Below, piece by piece: positions 1 through 13,089 of a DNA stretch of 64,000 nucleotides. The stretch comes from Acidobacteriota bacterium. Lineage in GTDB: Bacteria; Acidobacteriota; Terriglobia; Terriglobales; Acidobacteriaceae. The position numbers were made by a program, and so were the translations under genes. Each line of letters begins with the position of its first letter. Within the stretch, counting starts at the first letter, position 1. A model generated the notes under the pieces. That model saw nothing but the letters and a program-made list of their open reading frames with translations. It did not search any database and had not been told where the DNA came from. The DNA is taken from assembly GCA_025359885.1 (NCBI GenBank), contig JANYDG010000062.1, forward strand, positions 1-64,000. Direction: 5' to 3'.

Positions 1-11
1 TGGGCTATGGA

Positions 12-42
12 GATGTGGAAAGCAAACGACGCTTCCCACATC
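12..42. terminator. Inverted repeat downstream of acnA, possible terminator
   Basis: GATGTGGAAAGC-aaacgac-GCTTCCCACATC, 11/12 pairing, just past the 3' end of the minus-strand aconitase gene. Confidence 0.4.
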
Positions 43-183
43 CCCACAGCCCCGACGACGGCGGCGAGATCAACACCTCAAAGCAAAACCAAACCCGGAA
101 AACTCCAGTTATAAATGGATGAGAAAAAGGGGGCAGGTCAGCCGGATAACAACTGCCCGACGAAGGTGGGGCAATCAGATTAT

Positions 184-3057
<2,874 letters not shown>

Positions 3058-3238
3058 GGAAAGTAGGCCTTTCTGACATTGAGAATGGTAAGCCGCGGTG
3101 TCTGAGAGAAAGCATCGCTGTCAAAAGCGACGGCGCACAGCAAGGGCTCTAAGAAACTTTGAACCACTTAATTTTAAGGCATACGGAGTCGTAGCAAAGG
3201 GCAAGGGAGGATTCCACTCTGGATATACCGGATGGGCA

Positions 3239-3274
3239 TCGCGCGCGCCCTGCCGTTTGACAAGGTGCGCGCGA
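3239..3274. terminator. GC-rich hairpin, likely terminator of the minus-strand TonB-like gene
   Basis: TCGCGCGCGCC...GGTGCGCGCGA, 10/11 pairing, 23 bp past the stop of 3297..4472. Confidence 0.4.
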
Positions 3275-3296
3275 CGAACTGCTTCATCGGATATGG

Positions 3297-4472
3297 CTAT
3301 TTAGCTGCCGGGGCGGCACCAGGGGCTGGCGCAGGGGCTGGCGCAGGCGGCGGAGGCTGCGAGCCGTACCCGATCTGGCCCTTGAATGGCTTGCCGTCGT
3401 AGACGTAGATGATGGAGTCGGAGACATCGACTGCGTCGCCATCGACTTTGAATGGTTCGAATTTGTAGCCACTGACGCAGTCTGCCGTGGATCGACCGAG
3501 TTCCCAGGGGCCCATGGGGAAGCCGTTGACTTTGACGCTGCCGTCTTTGCGGATGACAACAGGTACAGCGACGGGGCCGCGCTCTTGTTTGTCAAGTGCC
3601 TCCAGGGGTATGGGGCAGCTGGCAATACGTACAGGCACGAGCGGCGGATCTGATGCCTGGTGGACGTACGGCAACGGCACTGCATTTGCGGCCGGCGTAA
3701 GCAACGATTGATCGGCGGCAGCAAGAGGCTCAAGAAGCGTGATCTGTGCCGAGGCAACCAGCCTGCCGTGCACCGCGACATCCATTTTTGTCGCAACGGT
3801 ATGGGTTCCGAGCAGTTTGAACTCGCTGTAGGTGACCAGCGTGTCGGTGGTGAGCAGGTAGTGGAGGCTGGAGTCTTTCACATCAAAGCAGTAGCGGGGA
3901 AAGATCGAATCGGGAGCAACCTTGGGAAAGTAGCGCTCGGGTGCTTCAATGTTGACGCAGTTGAGCACCAGCCCGGAGAAGGTGCCAGCGGTGCCATCCA
4001 TCGCAAATTCTGATTTGAAATTCTCAGCCTGCGAGAGCGGATTGGTCAGGGCGTTTGCGATGCGCTGGTCGAGCTGGCCGTAATCGACGCGGTTGTCATC
4101 GTTGGCCTTGGATTTGAACTGTTTAGTGTGGCTCACACTCCATTCGGTGCCCGAAACCTTCTTTTCTGTATAGTTGCGACGCCAGGCCCACGGAGCGCTC
4201 CACCATTGCTCAAGGACGCCGGTCTCATAGGCGACACCCTTGGGGTCGAAAAGGCTGTAGTTGGCCCTGATGTGCCATGGCTGGGCATCGGGAGCGGAGA
4301 AGCCTGCGGCCTTGATGCCCTTGTCGAGAATGGCGTGAGCCTGTGCATTGATGCTGGGCTTTGAGGGCGCGGAAGGGGCCGCTGCTTGCCCCTGAGCACA
4401 GGCGCCGGCAAAGAGAGCAATCGCGGTGAAAAAGAGAGTGGAAGTGCACGAACGAAAATAGGGGTTAGTCAT
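3297..4472 (-). CDS. Secreted protein with TonB C-terminal-like domain
   Basis: Signal peptide; C-terminal region VPVVIRKDGSVKVNGFPMGPWELGRSTADCVSGYKFEPFKVDGDAV resembles TonB_C; Pro/Ala tail. Confidence 0.6.
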   Translation of the reverse strand: MTNPYFRSCTSTLFFTAIALFAGACAQGQAAAPSAPSKPSINAQAHAILDKGIKAAGFSAPDAQPWHIRANYSLFDPKGVAYETGVLEQWWSAPWAWRRNYTEKKVSGTEWSVSHTKQFKSKANDDNRVDYGQLDQRIANALTNPLSQAENFKSEFAMDGTAGTFSGLVLNCVNIEAPERYFPKVAPDSIFPRYCFDVKDSSLHYLLTTDTLVTYSEFKLLGTHTVATKMDVAVHGRLVASAQITLLEPLAAADQSLLTPAANAVPLPYVHQASDPPLVPVRIASCPIPLEALDKQERGPVAVPVVIRKDGSVKVNGFPMGPWELGRSTADCVSGYKFEPFKVDGDAVDVSDSIIYVYDGKPFKGQIGYGSQPPPPAPAPAPAPGAAPAAK

Positions 4473-4588
4473 CGATGGCTCCTGACAGGCGAGAGCAGTT
4501 TATACCAAACGGGGCCAGGCGCGCAGCGGTGGAGGCGCCGAGGCATATCGATTTACCTCAGGGATCGGGCATCCCGCATCAAAGCGTC

Positions 4589-5710
4589 TTAGTGGGTGTT
4601 GTACTGGAAACGGAATCTCATTTGCAGGTAAGGGCCGTGGAATTCGCGCGGCAGTGGCGGGTAGTCCGCGCCTTCAATTGCGCCCCAGGCGGCGCGGTCA
4701 AGTGCCACATCGCCAGAGCGGCCGGTGAGCATCATGGCGTGCCCCTGCAGGCGTCCGTTGGGCAGAATGGTAAAGACGATTTCCACCTCTCCGCGCTTGA
4801 GAATGGGCGGATTCACCTCTTCGGGAATCAGGGGATCCCAGGTGCGATAAGTCTCGCGAATGACCTTTTGCATGTAGGGGCCAAAGTCGACGCCCTGTGT
4901 GTCTGAGAGGATTTCAGCTCCGCCATCGGCGCTGGGATGCTGGTTGAGGGAGCCTCCTGAAGCGCCAGCCGTTCCCTGGCCGTGATTGTGGGCTGAGTCA
5001 CGCATGGCCTGGCGCAACTGGTCGGCAGGATTCTGGGAGCCCAGAGAGAAATTGGGCCGAGCAGGCACGGGCGCGGGACGAGGCGTATCCAGAGCAATCT
5101 GCGGAGCTGGCTGCGGTGGGGCGACGGAGGGCGGCACTGGAGTCGCCTTCTCCTCGGGAAGCTGCGCGGCAGGCGGCGGCGTCTCCTGCACCGGAGCAGG
5201 CGTTGGAGCCGCGGGCCTGGGCATCGCCTTGAGCGCCTCCAGTGTCTTCTTGTCCACGACGGTCTGGTTTGGCTTGAGGGCGGGCACCTTGGTCTTCTGC
5301 AACTGCTTGAGGGCACTCGGCAACTCGTCGAGGTAGGTCAGGTCTTTGCGCTTGCGGATCGCGTCAAACGGGTCAATCACGACCGGCGTATGGAAAATGT
5401 AGCGAGGAATCCAGGTGAGAGCTGAAAAGAACAGGATGTGGGCAATGATCGAGATCCAGATGCCCTCGCGGATGCGCTGCCAACGGCGCTCGTCCTCATA
5501 CTGCGAAATCTTTTCAAGCAGCTCGTGGCTGTCGTAGTCCACGTAGCGCGAGGTTGAGTATCCCCCACGGCGCTCTTCCCTGTCGGTCGATTCCGGCGCG
5601 GCAGACGCAGCCTGTTCCCTCGGTGTCGGCTCGGTGAGGTTCGGATTGGTAGGCGTTTCGCTGGCTGGCATCAGGCAATCAACGTACGGCGCGGGAAATT
5701 CGCCGGACAA
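4589..5710 (-). CDS. TonB-like energy transducer
   Basis: Single TM near N-terminus, Pro-rich periplasmic linker, C-terminal VEIVFTILPNGRLQGHAMMLTGRSGDVALDRAAWGAIEGADYPPLP. Confidence 0.7.
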   Translation of the reverse strand: MSGEFPAPYVDCLMPASETPTNPNLTEPTPREQAASAAPESTDREERRGGYSTSRYVDYDSHELLEKISQYEDERRWQRIREGIWISIIAHILFFSALTWIPRYIFHTPVVIDPFDAIRKRKDLTYLDELPSALKQLQKTKVPALKPNQTVVDKKTLEALKAMPRPAAPTPAPVQETPPPAAQLPEEKATPVPPSVAPPQPAPQIALDTPRPAPVPARPNFSLGSQNPADQLRQAMRDSAHNHGQGTAGASGGSLNQHPSADGGAEILSDTQGVDFGPYMQKVIRETYRTWDPLIPEEVNPPILKRGEVEIVFTILPNGRLQGHAMMLTGRSGDVALDRAAWGAIEGADYPPLPREFHGPYLQMRFRFQYNTH

Positions 5711-5911
5711 ATTCGCATCGAATCACTTTCTATTCTCTCATTGTCTTGAATCGAGGTCCAAACAGGCCGCGATGGCATCGGCGAGGTGAACAGCTTAGAA
5801 TGACCTCAACCCTGGAATGACACAGACTCTTCCCTGAGCATGGTGGTCACGCGTCCGACTGTCCAATCTATAGGACGTTTCCGGTGAACTGACGTTAACG
5901 AAGGCTCCTTT

Positions 5912-6553
5912 TTGAAAGCATTCTTCACCAACCTCATGGCTCGCTGGAAGTTCTTGATACTGCCGGCGCTGGCCAAGCTCGGCTTCTGGGGCGTTGGCAT
6001 CATTGCGCTGATTGACGCCTCGACGCTGCCAGTACCGATGGACCTGATCCTGGCCGGATATATCTGGGCTGACAAGGCGCATTTTTGGGTGTACTGCCTG
6101 ATGGCTTCAGCAGGGTCGGCTATCGGCGGGCTGCTGCCCTACGGGCTGGGGCGAGCAGGCGGAGAGCTTTTTCTGCTCAAGCGAGTGAACCGCGAGCGCT
6201 TTGAAAAAATGCGCGACCGTTTTGAGCGGCAGGAATTTCTGGCGGTATTGGTTCCGAGCATGCTGCCGCCTCCCACGCCGTGGAAGGCCTTTGTCTTCGC
6301 TGCGGGCGTATTCGAAATGCGGGTTGTGCCTTTTCTGCTGGCAGTCTTCTTTGGCAGGATGGTGCGCTGGCTGGTGCTTTCACTGTTGGTTGTGAAGCTG
6401 GGACCGGGCGCGGTTTCGGTGGTAGGCGAGCTGATTCATGCCCACCTTGGCATCTTTCTGGGGGCACTGGTGCTGATTTTCGCGGCCATCGGAGTGTGGG
6501 CTCTGCGCAAGCGGCGCAACGGCAAAAAGCCTTCGCCTGAACTGCTTCCTTAG
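5912..6553 (+). CDS. VTT/DedA-family (YqaA-like) membrane protein
   Basis: 213 aa; hydrophobic; GxGxxxLIDASTLPVPMDLILAGYIWA and SAIGGLLPYGLGRAGGE typical of SNARE-associated/VTT domain. Confidence 0.75.
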   Translation: MKAFFTNLMARWKFLILPALAKLGFWGVGIIALIDASTLPVPMDLILAGYIWADKAHFWVYCLMASAGSAIGGLLPYGLGRAGGELFLLKRVNRERFEKMRDRFERQEFLAVLVPSMLPPPTPWKAFVFAAGVFEMRVVPFLLAVFFGRMVRWLVLSLLVVKLGPGAVSVVGELIHAHLGIFLGALVLIFAAIGVWALRKRRNGKKPSPELLP

Positions 6554-7857
6554 GCGCATCCAGTCAGCAGGATGGAGACAGTGGAGCCCTCTGCCAACTC
6601 GGTGCAGGTCGATGGGATCATCACCAGGCAATTACAGCGCGCAAAGGCCGCAATGTCACCAGAGCCCTGCCAGGGCACCAGACGCACTTGCGGGGAGAAC
6701 TCGAAATCGCACCAGGCAGGTAAGAAACGGGTGAGTCCGGGCCCACCGCGCCATGTGCCGGAAAACTGCGCAAGGGCAAAACGCGGCACCGGATCAGCCC
6801 TCTGCATGAGCGCGGCCAGCAGCGGCGCGGCAAACAAGTGAAACGTAACCGCGCTGGAAACCGGATTGCCGGGCAGGGCAAAGAAGGGCAGGCTGCCCTG
6901 GGTACGTCGAATTTGACCAAAGACAACCGGCTTGCCAGGCTGCATGGCAACGCCAGTGAAAAAGAACTGGGCTCCGGCTCGGGCCAGGGCGTCCTCTACC
7001 AGGTCAAAGCGGCCTGCGGAGACGCCGCCAGTCATGAGCAGCAGGTCTGGGGTGAGCGCGCGGGCGATGGTCGGGTTGAGGCTCGGGTCGTGAATCGGGT
7101 TGAGGCTCTGGTCGAGAATCTGGCCCAGGGCTCGGTCGAGAGTATCGTTGTCGTCAGAAGCAGTCGGCAAGATGATTGGCTCCCCGCCAGCCGCCAGAAC
7201 CAGCGCAGCGAGCATAGGCGCATTCGAGTTGCGAATTTGGCTCGGGCCGGGCACCTGGTCCACTGCGACTAATTCATCACCGGTAGAGAGAATCGCGACT
7301 CTGGGCCGTGGAGCGACCTGCAGATGCGTCGAACCGCATTGCGCAGCGAGCGCAATCTGGGCTGGGCCGAGGCGCACTCCAATCGGCAAGAGAAGGTCAT
7401 CAGCCCTCGCTTCTGCACCCTGGGGGACGATGTTTTCACCCGCTTCGATAGAGCGTGGCGGGGCGAGGCGCACGAAATTGGACTCCAACTCGGCATGTTC
7501 GACCATAAAAACGGCGTCTGCGCCCGGGGGAACCGGTGCGCCGGTCATAATCTCCCAGACTTCGCCGCTTCCGAGGGGCGCCGACGCAGATTCGCCAGCC
7601 CGGACCCGGCCTGCGAGAAAGAGGAGCTGATGAGTATTCGCCTCAGCGGCTCGGCAGGCAAATCCGTCGCGAGTCGAGCGCGGAAAGGGCGGCTGATCGC
7701 GGTCTGCGCGCAAGCCCTCTGCCAGCACCCGGCCCAGAGCGGCACCCAGCGGAATGCTCTCGGCCGCGGCGGACTGAGATTCGTTTTCTGCGCGGGACAC
7801 GATAAGGCGATTGACCTGCTCCGCAGCCTCAGCATAGCTCAACAAAAGGTTTGCCAT
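6550..7857 (-). CDS. moeA: Molybdopterin molybdotransferase MoeA
   Basis: RSTRDGFACRA, EIMTGAPVPPGADAVFMVE, ILSTGDELV, LLMTGGVSAGRFD, ALPGNPVSSAVTFHLF. Confidence 0.93.
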   Translation of the reverse strand: MANLLLSYAEAAEQVNRLIVSRAENESQSAAAESIPLGAALGRVLAEGLRADRDQPPFPRSTRDGFACRAAEANTHQLLFLAGRVRAGESASAPLGSGEVWEIMTGAPVPPGADAVFMVEHAELESNFVRLAPPRSIEAGENIVPQGAEARADDLLLPIGVRLGPAQIALAAQCGSTHLQVAPRPRVAILSTGDELVAVDQVPGPSQIRNSNAPMLAALVLAAGGEPIILPTASDDNDTLDRALGQILDQSLNPIHDPSLNPTIARALTPDLLLMTGGVSAGRFDLVEDALARAGAQFFFTGVAMQPGKPVVFGQIRRTQGSLPFFALPGNPVSSAVTFHLFAAPLLAALMQRADPVPRFALAQFSGTWRGGPGLTRFLPAWCDFEFSPQVRLVPWQGSGDIAAFARCNCLVMIPSTCTELAEGSTVSILLTGCA

Positions 7858-7920
7858 AGACCGAATTGTAGCGGGGATGCCTCAGCCAATGGGGGAGACC
7901 CGAGAGCCAGGCAAACCAGA

Positions 7921-7954
7921 CGGCCCCCGCTCTCATCGCTGAGAACAGGGGCCG
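7921..7954. terminator. Hairpin downstream of the minus-strand TPR protein gene
   Basis: CGGCCCC...CTCTCA-tcgc-TGAGAA...GGGGCCG between the 7976 gene end and the moeA start. Confidence 0.45.
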
Positions 7955-7975
7955 CGTCGGAGCGATCGGATGGCC

Positions 7976-9133
7976 TTACTTCTTGGCCTTGAACTTGGTT
8001 TCGACCTTGGTACTTGTGGCCGCGATCAATGCCTTGACGTCGGCGACAAACTGGCCCGTCGGAGCAAGTTCGAGGTACTTGTTGTAGGCCTCAAGCATGC
8101 CCGGAGGCGTGATGTAGGCACCAGTTTTGGAATCCACCGTGATCTTGCCTGCCAGGGCCTGACCCTTGAGGTAATACTGGATTGCGTTCTTGGGATCGGC
8201 GGCGATTGCCTTGTCTGCCGCGGCAGCCTGCGCGTCAGAATTACCGACCTGCGAGAAGACAACCGTCTCGTTGCCCAGATAGAAAGCGGCCTTGGCGGGA
8301 AAAGTCTTGGCGGCTGTGTCGTATTCAGTTGCAGCGTCGTCGGGCTTGTTGCTGCGTGCCAGCACTTCGCCGAGAGCCGCATGGGCTCCAGCAATGAGCT
8401 CTGGGCTGGGCTTTTTCGATGCAGCGGAGACCTCGAGCGTCTTCTTCAAAGAGACAGAGGCGTCGTCCCACTTCTTCAGGCCAAGTTGCGCCATACCCAG
8501 CTCGTACCACAGCGTTTCGCCCTGGGGAGGCAGCGGAACGATAGCCGTGTCCTTCAACATGAGGGCTTCGGCATCTTCGTACTTCTTGTCATGATTGGCA
8601 TTCCGGGCTGCGGCCAGGTCGGCGTTGAGGGTCTTGATGACCTGGTTGGTCTTGCTGACCTCAGCGTTCTTCTTCTTGAATTCCTCGACCTGCTTGCGAA
8701 GTTCAGGAGTCAACTTGTCGATGTATTCCTTACGGGACATGTCAACGTCCTGCGCTGTATCTGCGCCAGCCACAATCTTGACCGTCTCGATCTGATCGAC
8801 AAACTGCCCTGCCGGGGTATCCGGCATGCGGAACACCAGTGTGTACGTGCCAGGAGCAACATCGGCACCGGTGAAGTCGCCGGTGGAGGTGACCTGGAAG
8901 GTGTACTTCATGGTGTGGCCCATATCGCCTGACAAGCTCACGGAACCCGTGTTTTTGGGCATGCCCGTGGGGTCGGTAACGCGACCGTGAATCTTGCCTG
9001 TGAGGACCTGGGCGCCAGCCGAAAGCGCACCGAGTGCCAGCACAGAGACCGACAAAAGCACTGCTGCGGTGCGAGAAAGGGTGCTTCTAAGCTTCATTTT
9101 CTTCTCCTTGAAATCGAGTGACGGAAAAACCAA
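7976..9133 (-). CDS. Secreted carboxypeptidase-regulatory-like/TPR-containing protein
   Basis: Signal peptide, GKIHGRVTDPTGMP start of CarboxypepD_reg-like domain, TPR-like alanine-rich C-terminal half. Confidence 0.65.
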   Translation of the reverse strand: MVFPSLDFKEKKMKLRSTLSRTAAVLLSVSVLALGALSAGAQVLTGKIHGRVTDPTGMPKNTGSVSLSGDMGHTMKYTFQVTSTGDFTGADVAPGTYTLVFRMPDTPAGQFVDQIETVKIVAGADTAQDVDMSRKEYIDKLTPELRKQVEEFKKKNAEVSKTNQVIKTLNADLAAARNANHDKKYEDAEALMLKDTAIVPLPPQGETLWYELGMAQLGLKKWDDASVSLKKTLEVSAASKKPSPELIAGAHAALGEVLARSNKPDDAATEYDTAAKTFPAKAAFYLGNETVVFSQVGNSDAQAAAADKAIAADPKNAIQYYLKGQALAGKITVDSKTGAYITPPGMLEAYNKYLELAPTGQFVADVKALIAATSTKVETKFKAKK

Positions 9134-9267
9134 AAATCAAAGGCGGCTCACCGGTAGACCCCATATTGCCTTCAACACGGATTCTGCCGCAATAGTTCTG
9201 TCTGCAGGCGATAGCTCAAGGCGGTCAGCGATTGTCGTATCCATCGGTTCAAGCCTCCTTCGCCAAA

Positions 9268-10002
9268 TCAACTCTTGTTGGGCTGCGCACGCACAGCGTA
9301 GGGTATCGGGTCTGTCACTCCGGCTGACGCAAAAGCCCGTAAACGCAGGATGCAGCTTTCACACAGGCCGCATGCTTCCTGCCCTTCCTTGTAGCAGGAC
9401 CACGTTAAATCCAAAGGTGCTCCGCATTCAAGGCCAAGGCGCACAATCTCCGCTTTACTTTTATCGATCAGAGGCGTGATGATCTCAATTCTGCCGTCCC
9501 GGGTGCCAGTCCGAACCAGTTGCTGAAAAGCAGAGTAATACTCCGGGCGGCAATCAGGGTAGCCGGAGCTATCCTGCTCCACCGCGCCGATGTAAACCCG
9601 CGTCGCCCCCAGCACCTCTGCCCAGCTCACCGCCGCTGACAAAAAGTGCGCATTGCGAAAAGGAACATAGGTCACGGGAATCGCTGCGCTTTCGCTGGCA
9701 GCCTGCGTTTCGTGGCCAAAACCGGGCGCTGCATCGGGGACTGCAATGGCTGCGTCCGTTAACGCTGATCCGCCGATTCGCTGAAAAATGTCGATGCGGA
9801 GATGCATAAAATCTGCCATGTCAAGCCGCTCGGCTACATCCCGCGCCGCCGCCAGCTCGCGGGCCTCTGTCCGCTGCCCGTAGCTGCAGTGCAGCGCATA
9901 GACTTCTGCCTCAGCTGCCGCCAGTGCCGCGGTCACGCAACTATCCATGCCGCCAGAAAGGCAAACAACAGCTCGTCCCCGGTTTGAATCCCAAATCCTC
10001 AC
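9268..10002 (-). CDS. queC: 7-cyano-7-deazaguanine synthase QueC
   Basis: VVCLSGGMDSCVTAALA, HCSYGQRTEARE, and C-terminal zinc site CGLCESCILRLRAF. Confidence 0.95.
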   Translation of the reverse strand: MRIWDSNRGRAVVCLSGGMDSCVTAALAAAEAEVYALHCSYGQRTEARELAAARDVAERLDMADFMHLRIDIFQRIGGSALTDAAIAVPDAAPGFGHETQAASESAAIPVTYVPFRNAHFLSAAVSWAEVLGATRVYIGAVEQDSSGYPDCRPEYYSAFQQLVRTGTRDGRIEIITPLIDKSKAEIVRLGLECGAPLDLTWSCYKEGQEACGLCESCILRLRAFASAGVTDPIPYAVRAQPNKS

Positions 10003-10133
10003 ATACCTATCCTACCGCCCGTATATGGCGCAAACCGTGATTGCCGACACACCGCTTTTCCGGGCCTGAATCAGCCTCCTCCCGCATGCCTCAACCACCC
10101 TCCTCTCGAACTCCGTACGCCTACAATAAGGCT

Positions 10134-10673
10134 ATGCCTACGACGATCCGCAAAGCAGTTGCCGGCGATGTACCTCTGATTCTGGAATTCATCCGCGGCC
10201 TGGCTCTGTTTGAGCGAGAGCCCGATGCCGTCACTGCGACAGAGGCTGACCTGCTGCGCGATGGCTTTGGCCCGGAACCCTATTTCCACTGCCTGATTGC
10301 TGACTATGATGCGCGAACTAGCGACCAGACCGGCAGCCAGCCAGCCGGCTTTGCCTTTTACTTTTTCAACTACTCCACCTGGACCGGGCGACCGGGCCTC
10401 TATCTCGAAGACCTCTTCGTGAATCCCGAGTTTCGCGGATTAGGTATCGGCAAGGCGCTGCTGGCGCAGGTAGCCGCCATTGCCGTCGAAAAGGGCTGCC
10501 CCCGCCTGCAGTGGGAGGTACTGGACTGGAACACGCCCGCAGTCGATTTTTACGCATCGCTTGGAGCCGTCTTTTTGGATGAGTGGCGCAATGTGCGCAT
10601 GACCGGGGAGGCGATTGCCCGACTCGCTGCGCAGGCGCCGGGGTTAACTGAGAAGGCAGAGGCACAGTTTTGA
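10134..10673 (+). CDS. GNAT family N-acetyltransferase
   Basis: LYLEDLFVNPEFRGLGIGKALLAQVAAIAVEKGCPRLQWEVLDWNTPAVDFYASLGA; internal ATG chosen over the ORF start. Confidence 0.9.
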   Translation: MPTTIRKAVAGDVPLILEFIRGLALFEREPDAVTATEADLLRDGFGPEPYFHCLIADYDARTSDQTGSQPAGFAFYFFNYSTWTGRPGLYLEDLFVNPEFRGLGIGKALLAQVAAIAVEKGCPRLQWEVLDWNTPAVDFYASLGAVFLDEWRNVRMTGEAIARLAAQAPGLTEKAEAQF

Positions 10674-12064
10674 AGCCACAAAGAATTCGCGTTATCGGCG
10701 GCGGCCTGGCTGGACCGGAAGCCGCGCTCACCGCTGCCAGCCTCGGCTGCGAAGTTGACCTCTACGAAATGCGCCGCGACAACCCGGACGACCCCGCCAG
10801 GCCGATTCTGACCCCGGCCCACCAGACGACGGAGTTTGGCGAGTTGGTCTGCTCCAATTCGCTGAAGAGTGAGTCGCCAAACACCGCTCCCTGGCTGCTG
10901 AAACAGGAGATGCGCCGGGCCGGTTCGCGGCTGATTGCGCTGGCTGACGAAACTGCCGTCCCGGCCGGGCATGCGCTGGCCGTGGATCGCGTCGAGTTTT
11001 CGCGCCGCATCGCCGAGGCCATCGCTGCCGAGCCCCGCATCACGGTGCACCGCGAAGAGGTAACTTCGTTGGACGCAAACGCCGATGAACTCACGGTTGT
11101 CGCTTCCGGACCCCTGACCTCAGACGCGCTGAGCCAGCAGATTGCGCGGCTTACTGGCGCGGAGCACCTGGCCTTCTACGACTCGATTTCGCCAATCGTC
11201 GATGCGGATTCGATCAACATGGACCGGGTCTACTTTGCCGCGCGCTGGGACAAGGGCACCGCCGACTACATCAACTGCCCCATGAACCGCGACGAGTACG
11301 CCGCCTTTTTGAACGCGCTCACCACCGCCAAAGAAGCCGAGGCGAAGGAGTGGGAGAAGGCGGAGTACTTCGAAGGCTGCCTGCCCATCGAAATCCTCGC
11401 CAGACGTGGCCCCGACACGCTGCGATTCGGTCCGATGAAGCCAGTCGGCCTGCGCGATCCGCGCACCGGGCAAACGCCCTGGGCAGTGGTGCAACTGCGC
11501 AAAGAAAACCTGCGCGCGGACAGCTACAACCTGGTCGGCTTTCAAAATCATCTGAAGTTTGGCGAACAAGCCAAGGTGCTGCGACTGATTCCGGGGCTTG
11601 AAAATGCAAAGTTCCTCCGCTACGGGCAGATTCACCGCAATACGTATATCTGCTCGCCCAAGGTGCTGGATGACCGGCTGCGGATGAAGGAGCACCCCAG
11701 CCTTTTCTTTGCCGGGCAGATTTCCGGCGTCGAGGGCTATACGGAATCCATCGCGTCGGGGCTACTGGCCGGGCTGTATGCTGCCGCCGTCGCCCACGGC
11801 GACGAGCCCGAACCCGCGCCGAGGCAATCTGCCCTGGGCTCGCTGGTCAACTACATCACCCAGGCTGACCCGAAGCACTTTCAGCCGGCCAATATCACCT
11901 TTGACCTGCTGATGCCGCTCGAAGAGGAGATGCGCAAGAAGGTGCGCGACAAGAAGGAGCGCCACAGGATCGTGTGCGAAAGGGCGCTCGCGGCCTTTGA
12001 TGCGTGGTGGGCGAGCCGGGGGTTGGCCAGTTCTGGTAAATTCGCTGCTGAAATCCAAAGTTGA
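10670..12064 (+). CDS. trmFO: Methylenetetrahydrofolate--tRNA-(uracil-5-)-methyltransferase TrmFO
   Basis: RVIGGGLAGPEAALTAASLGCEVDLYEMR, ELVCSNSLKS, YEST-like FFAGQISGVEGYTESIASG; TTG start overlapping the upstream stop. Confidence 0.95.
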   Translation: MKPQRIRVIGGGLAGPEAALTAASLGCEVDLYEMRRDNPDDPARPILTPAHQTTEFGELVCSNSLKSESPNTAPWLLKQEMRRAGSRLIALADETAVPAGHALAVDRVEFSRRIAEAIAAEPRITVHREEVTSLDANADELTVVASGPLTSDALSQQIARLTGAEHLAFYDSISPIVDADSINMDRVYFAARWDKGTADYINCPMNRDEYAAFLNALTTAKEAEAKEWEKAEYFEGCLPIEILARRGPDTLRFGPMKPVGLRDPRTGQTPWAVVQLRKENLRADSYNLVGFQNHLKFGEQAKVLRLIPGLENAKFLRYGQIHRNTYICSPKVLDDRLRMKEHPSLFFAGQISGVEGYTESIASGLLAGLYAAAVAHGDEPEPAPRQSALGSLVNYITQADPKHFQPANITFDLLMPLEEEMRKKVRDKKERHRIVCERALAAFDAWWASRGLASSGKFAAEIQS

Positions 12065-12855
12065 AGAGGTCCGCCATCTCCATTCAAATGAAGTCGAGTG
12101 ATTCCCTCCGATTGTCGCTTCCGATGTTCACCTCGATCGCCGTTACCGTCGCGATGTTTGGCCTGGGTGTGGTCGCGGCGTCAGCGCAGACGGCAGCACC
12201 CGATCCGCTGCGCACCGACTGGCCCAACCTCAAGCGCTTCCAGGCGGAGAACGCCGCCCTGCCCGCGCCGGCCGCCGGAGAGCAGCGGGTGGTCTTCATG
12301 GGCGACTCGATTACCCAGAACTGGCTGCGCAATGGCCAGCCAGACTCCCTGCCCGACCCCGGCTTTTTTCCCGGCAAGCCTTACGTCAACCGCGGCATCA
12401 GCGGCCAGACAACCCCGCAAATGCTGTTGCGCTTCCGCCAGGACGTGCTGGCGCTCAAGCCAGCAGCGGTGGTTATCTTTGCCGGCACAAACGACGTTGC
12501 CGGGAACACCGGCGATATGATGCTCGAGCAGTCGGAGGACAACTTCGCCTCCATGGCCGACCTGGCCCACGCCCACGGGGTTAAGGTTATTCTGTGTTCG
12601 ATCCTGCCGGCCTTTGATTTTGGCTGGCATCCGGGCCGTCAACCCGCGCCCAAAATTCTTGCCCTGAACAAATGGCTCAAGGACTATGCCGCAGCAAACG
12701 GCTATGTCTACGTAGATTTCCATTCGGCGATGGCCGATGACCGCGGTGGGCTTCCGTTGAAGCTGAGCGCCGACGGCGTGCACCCCAACAAGCTGGGCTA
12801 CGACATCATGAATCCGCTGGTTGAAGCGGGCATCGCCAAGGCTCTGGCGAAGTAG
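12061..12855 (+). CDS. SGNH/GDSL-type hydrolase, secreted
   Basis: VVFMGDSITQNW (block I), NRGISGQTTPQML, IFAGTNDV, DGVHPNKLGY; true start may be ATG at 12088. Confidence 0.88.
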   Translation: MKRSAISIQMKSSDSLRLSLPMFTSIAVTVAMFGLGVVAASAQTAAPDPLRTDWPNLKRFQAENAALPAPAAGEQRVVFMGDSITQNWLRNGQPDSLPDPGFFPGKPYVNRGISGQTTPQMLLRFRQDVLALKPAAVVIFAGTNDVAGNTGDMMLEQSEDNFASMADLAHAHGVKVILCSILPAFDFGWHPGRQPAPKILALNKWLKDYAAANGYVYVDFHSAMADDRGGLPLKLSADGVHPNKLGYDIMNPLVEAGIAKALAK

Positions 12856-12917
12856 TAGTTATGGTTTCGGCGCGTCAAGGCGGGTGGCCCCTATCGAAAC
12901 CCGGAAGTACAAAGGTG

Positions 12918-12946
12918 CCCCAGGATCTGGATTTTTAGACCTGGGG
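12918..12946. repeat. Stem-loop, possible terminator after the SGNH hydrolase gene
   Basis: CCCCAGG-a-TCT...AGA-CCTGGGG, 10 bp stem with one bulge. Confidence 0.4.
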
Positions 12947-13089
12947 TTTCCAAATCCCTCAGCAAACGAATCACCCAATCTCTTGCCGGGAATTAGCACC
13001 CATCCGCGTACACTCCAAAGAGTCCAGCATACAAACCACCCGGCCCGGAAACACCAGACCAAACAAGATGGGTCAAAGAGAGGCACTAA

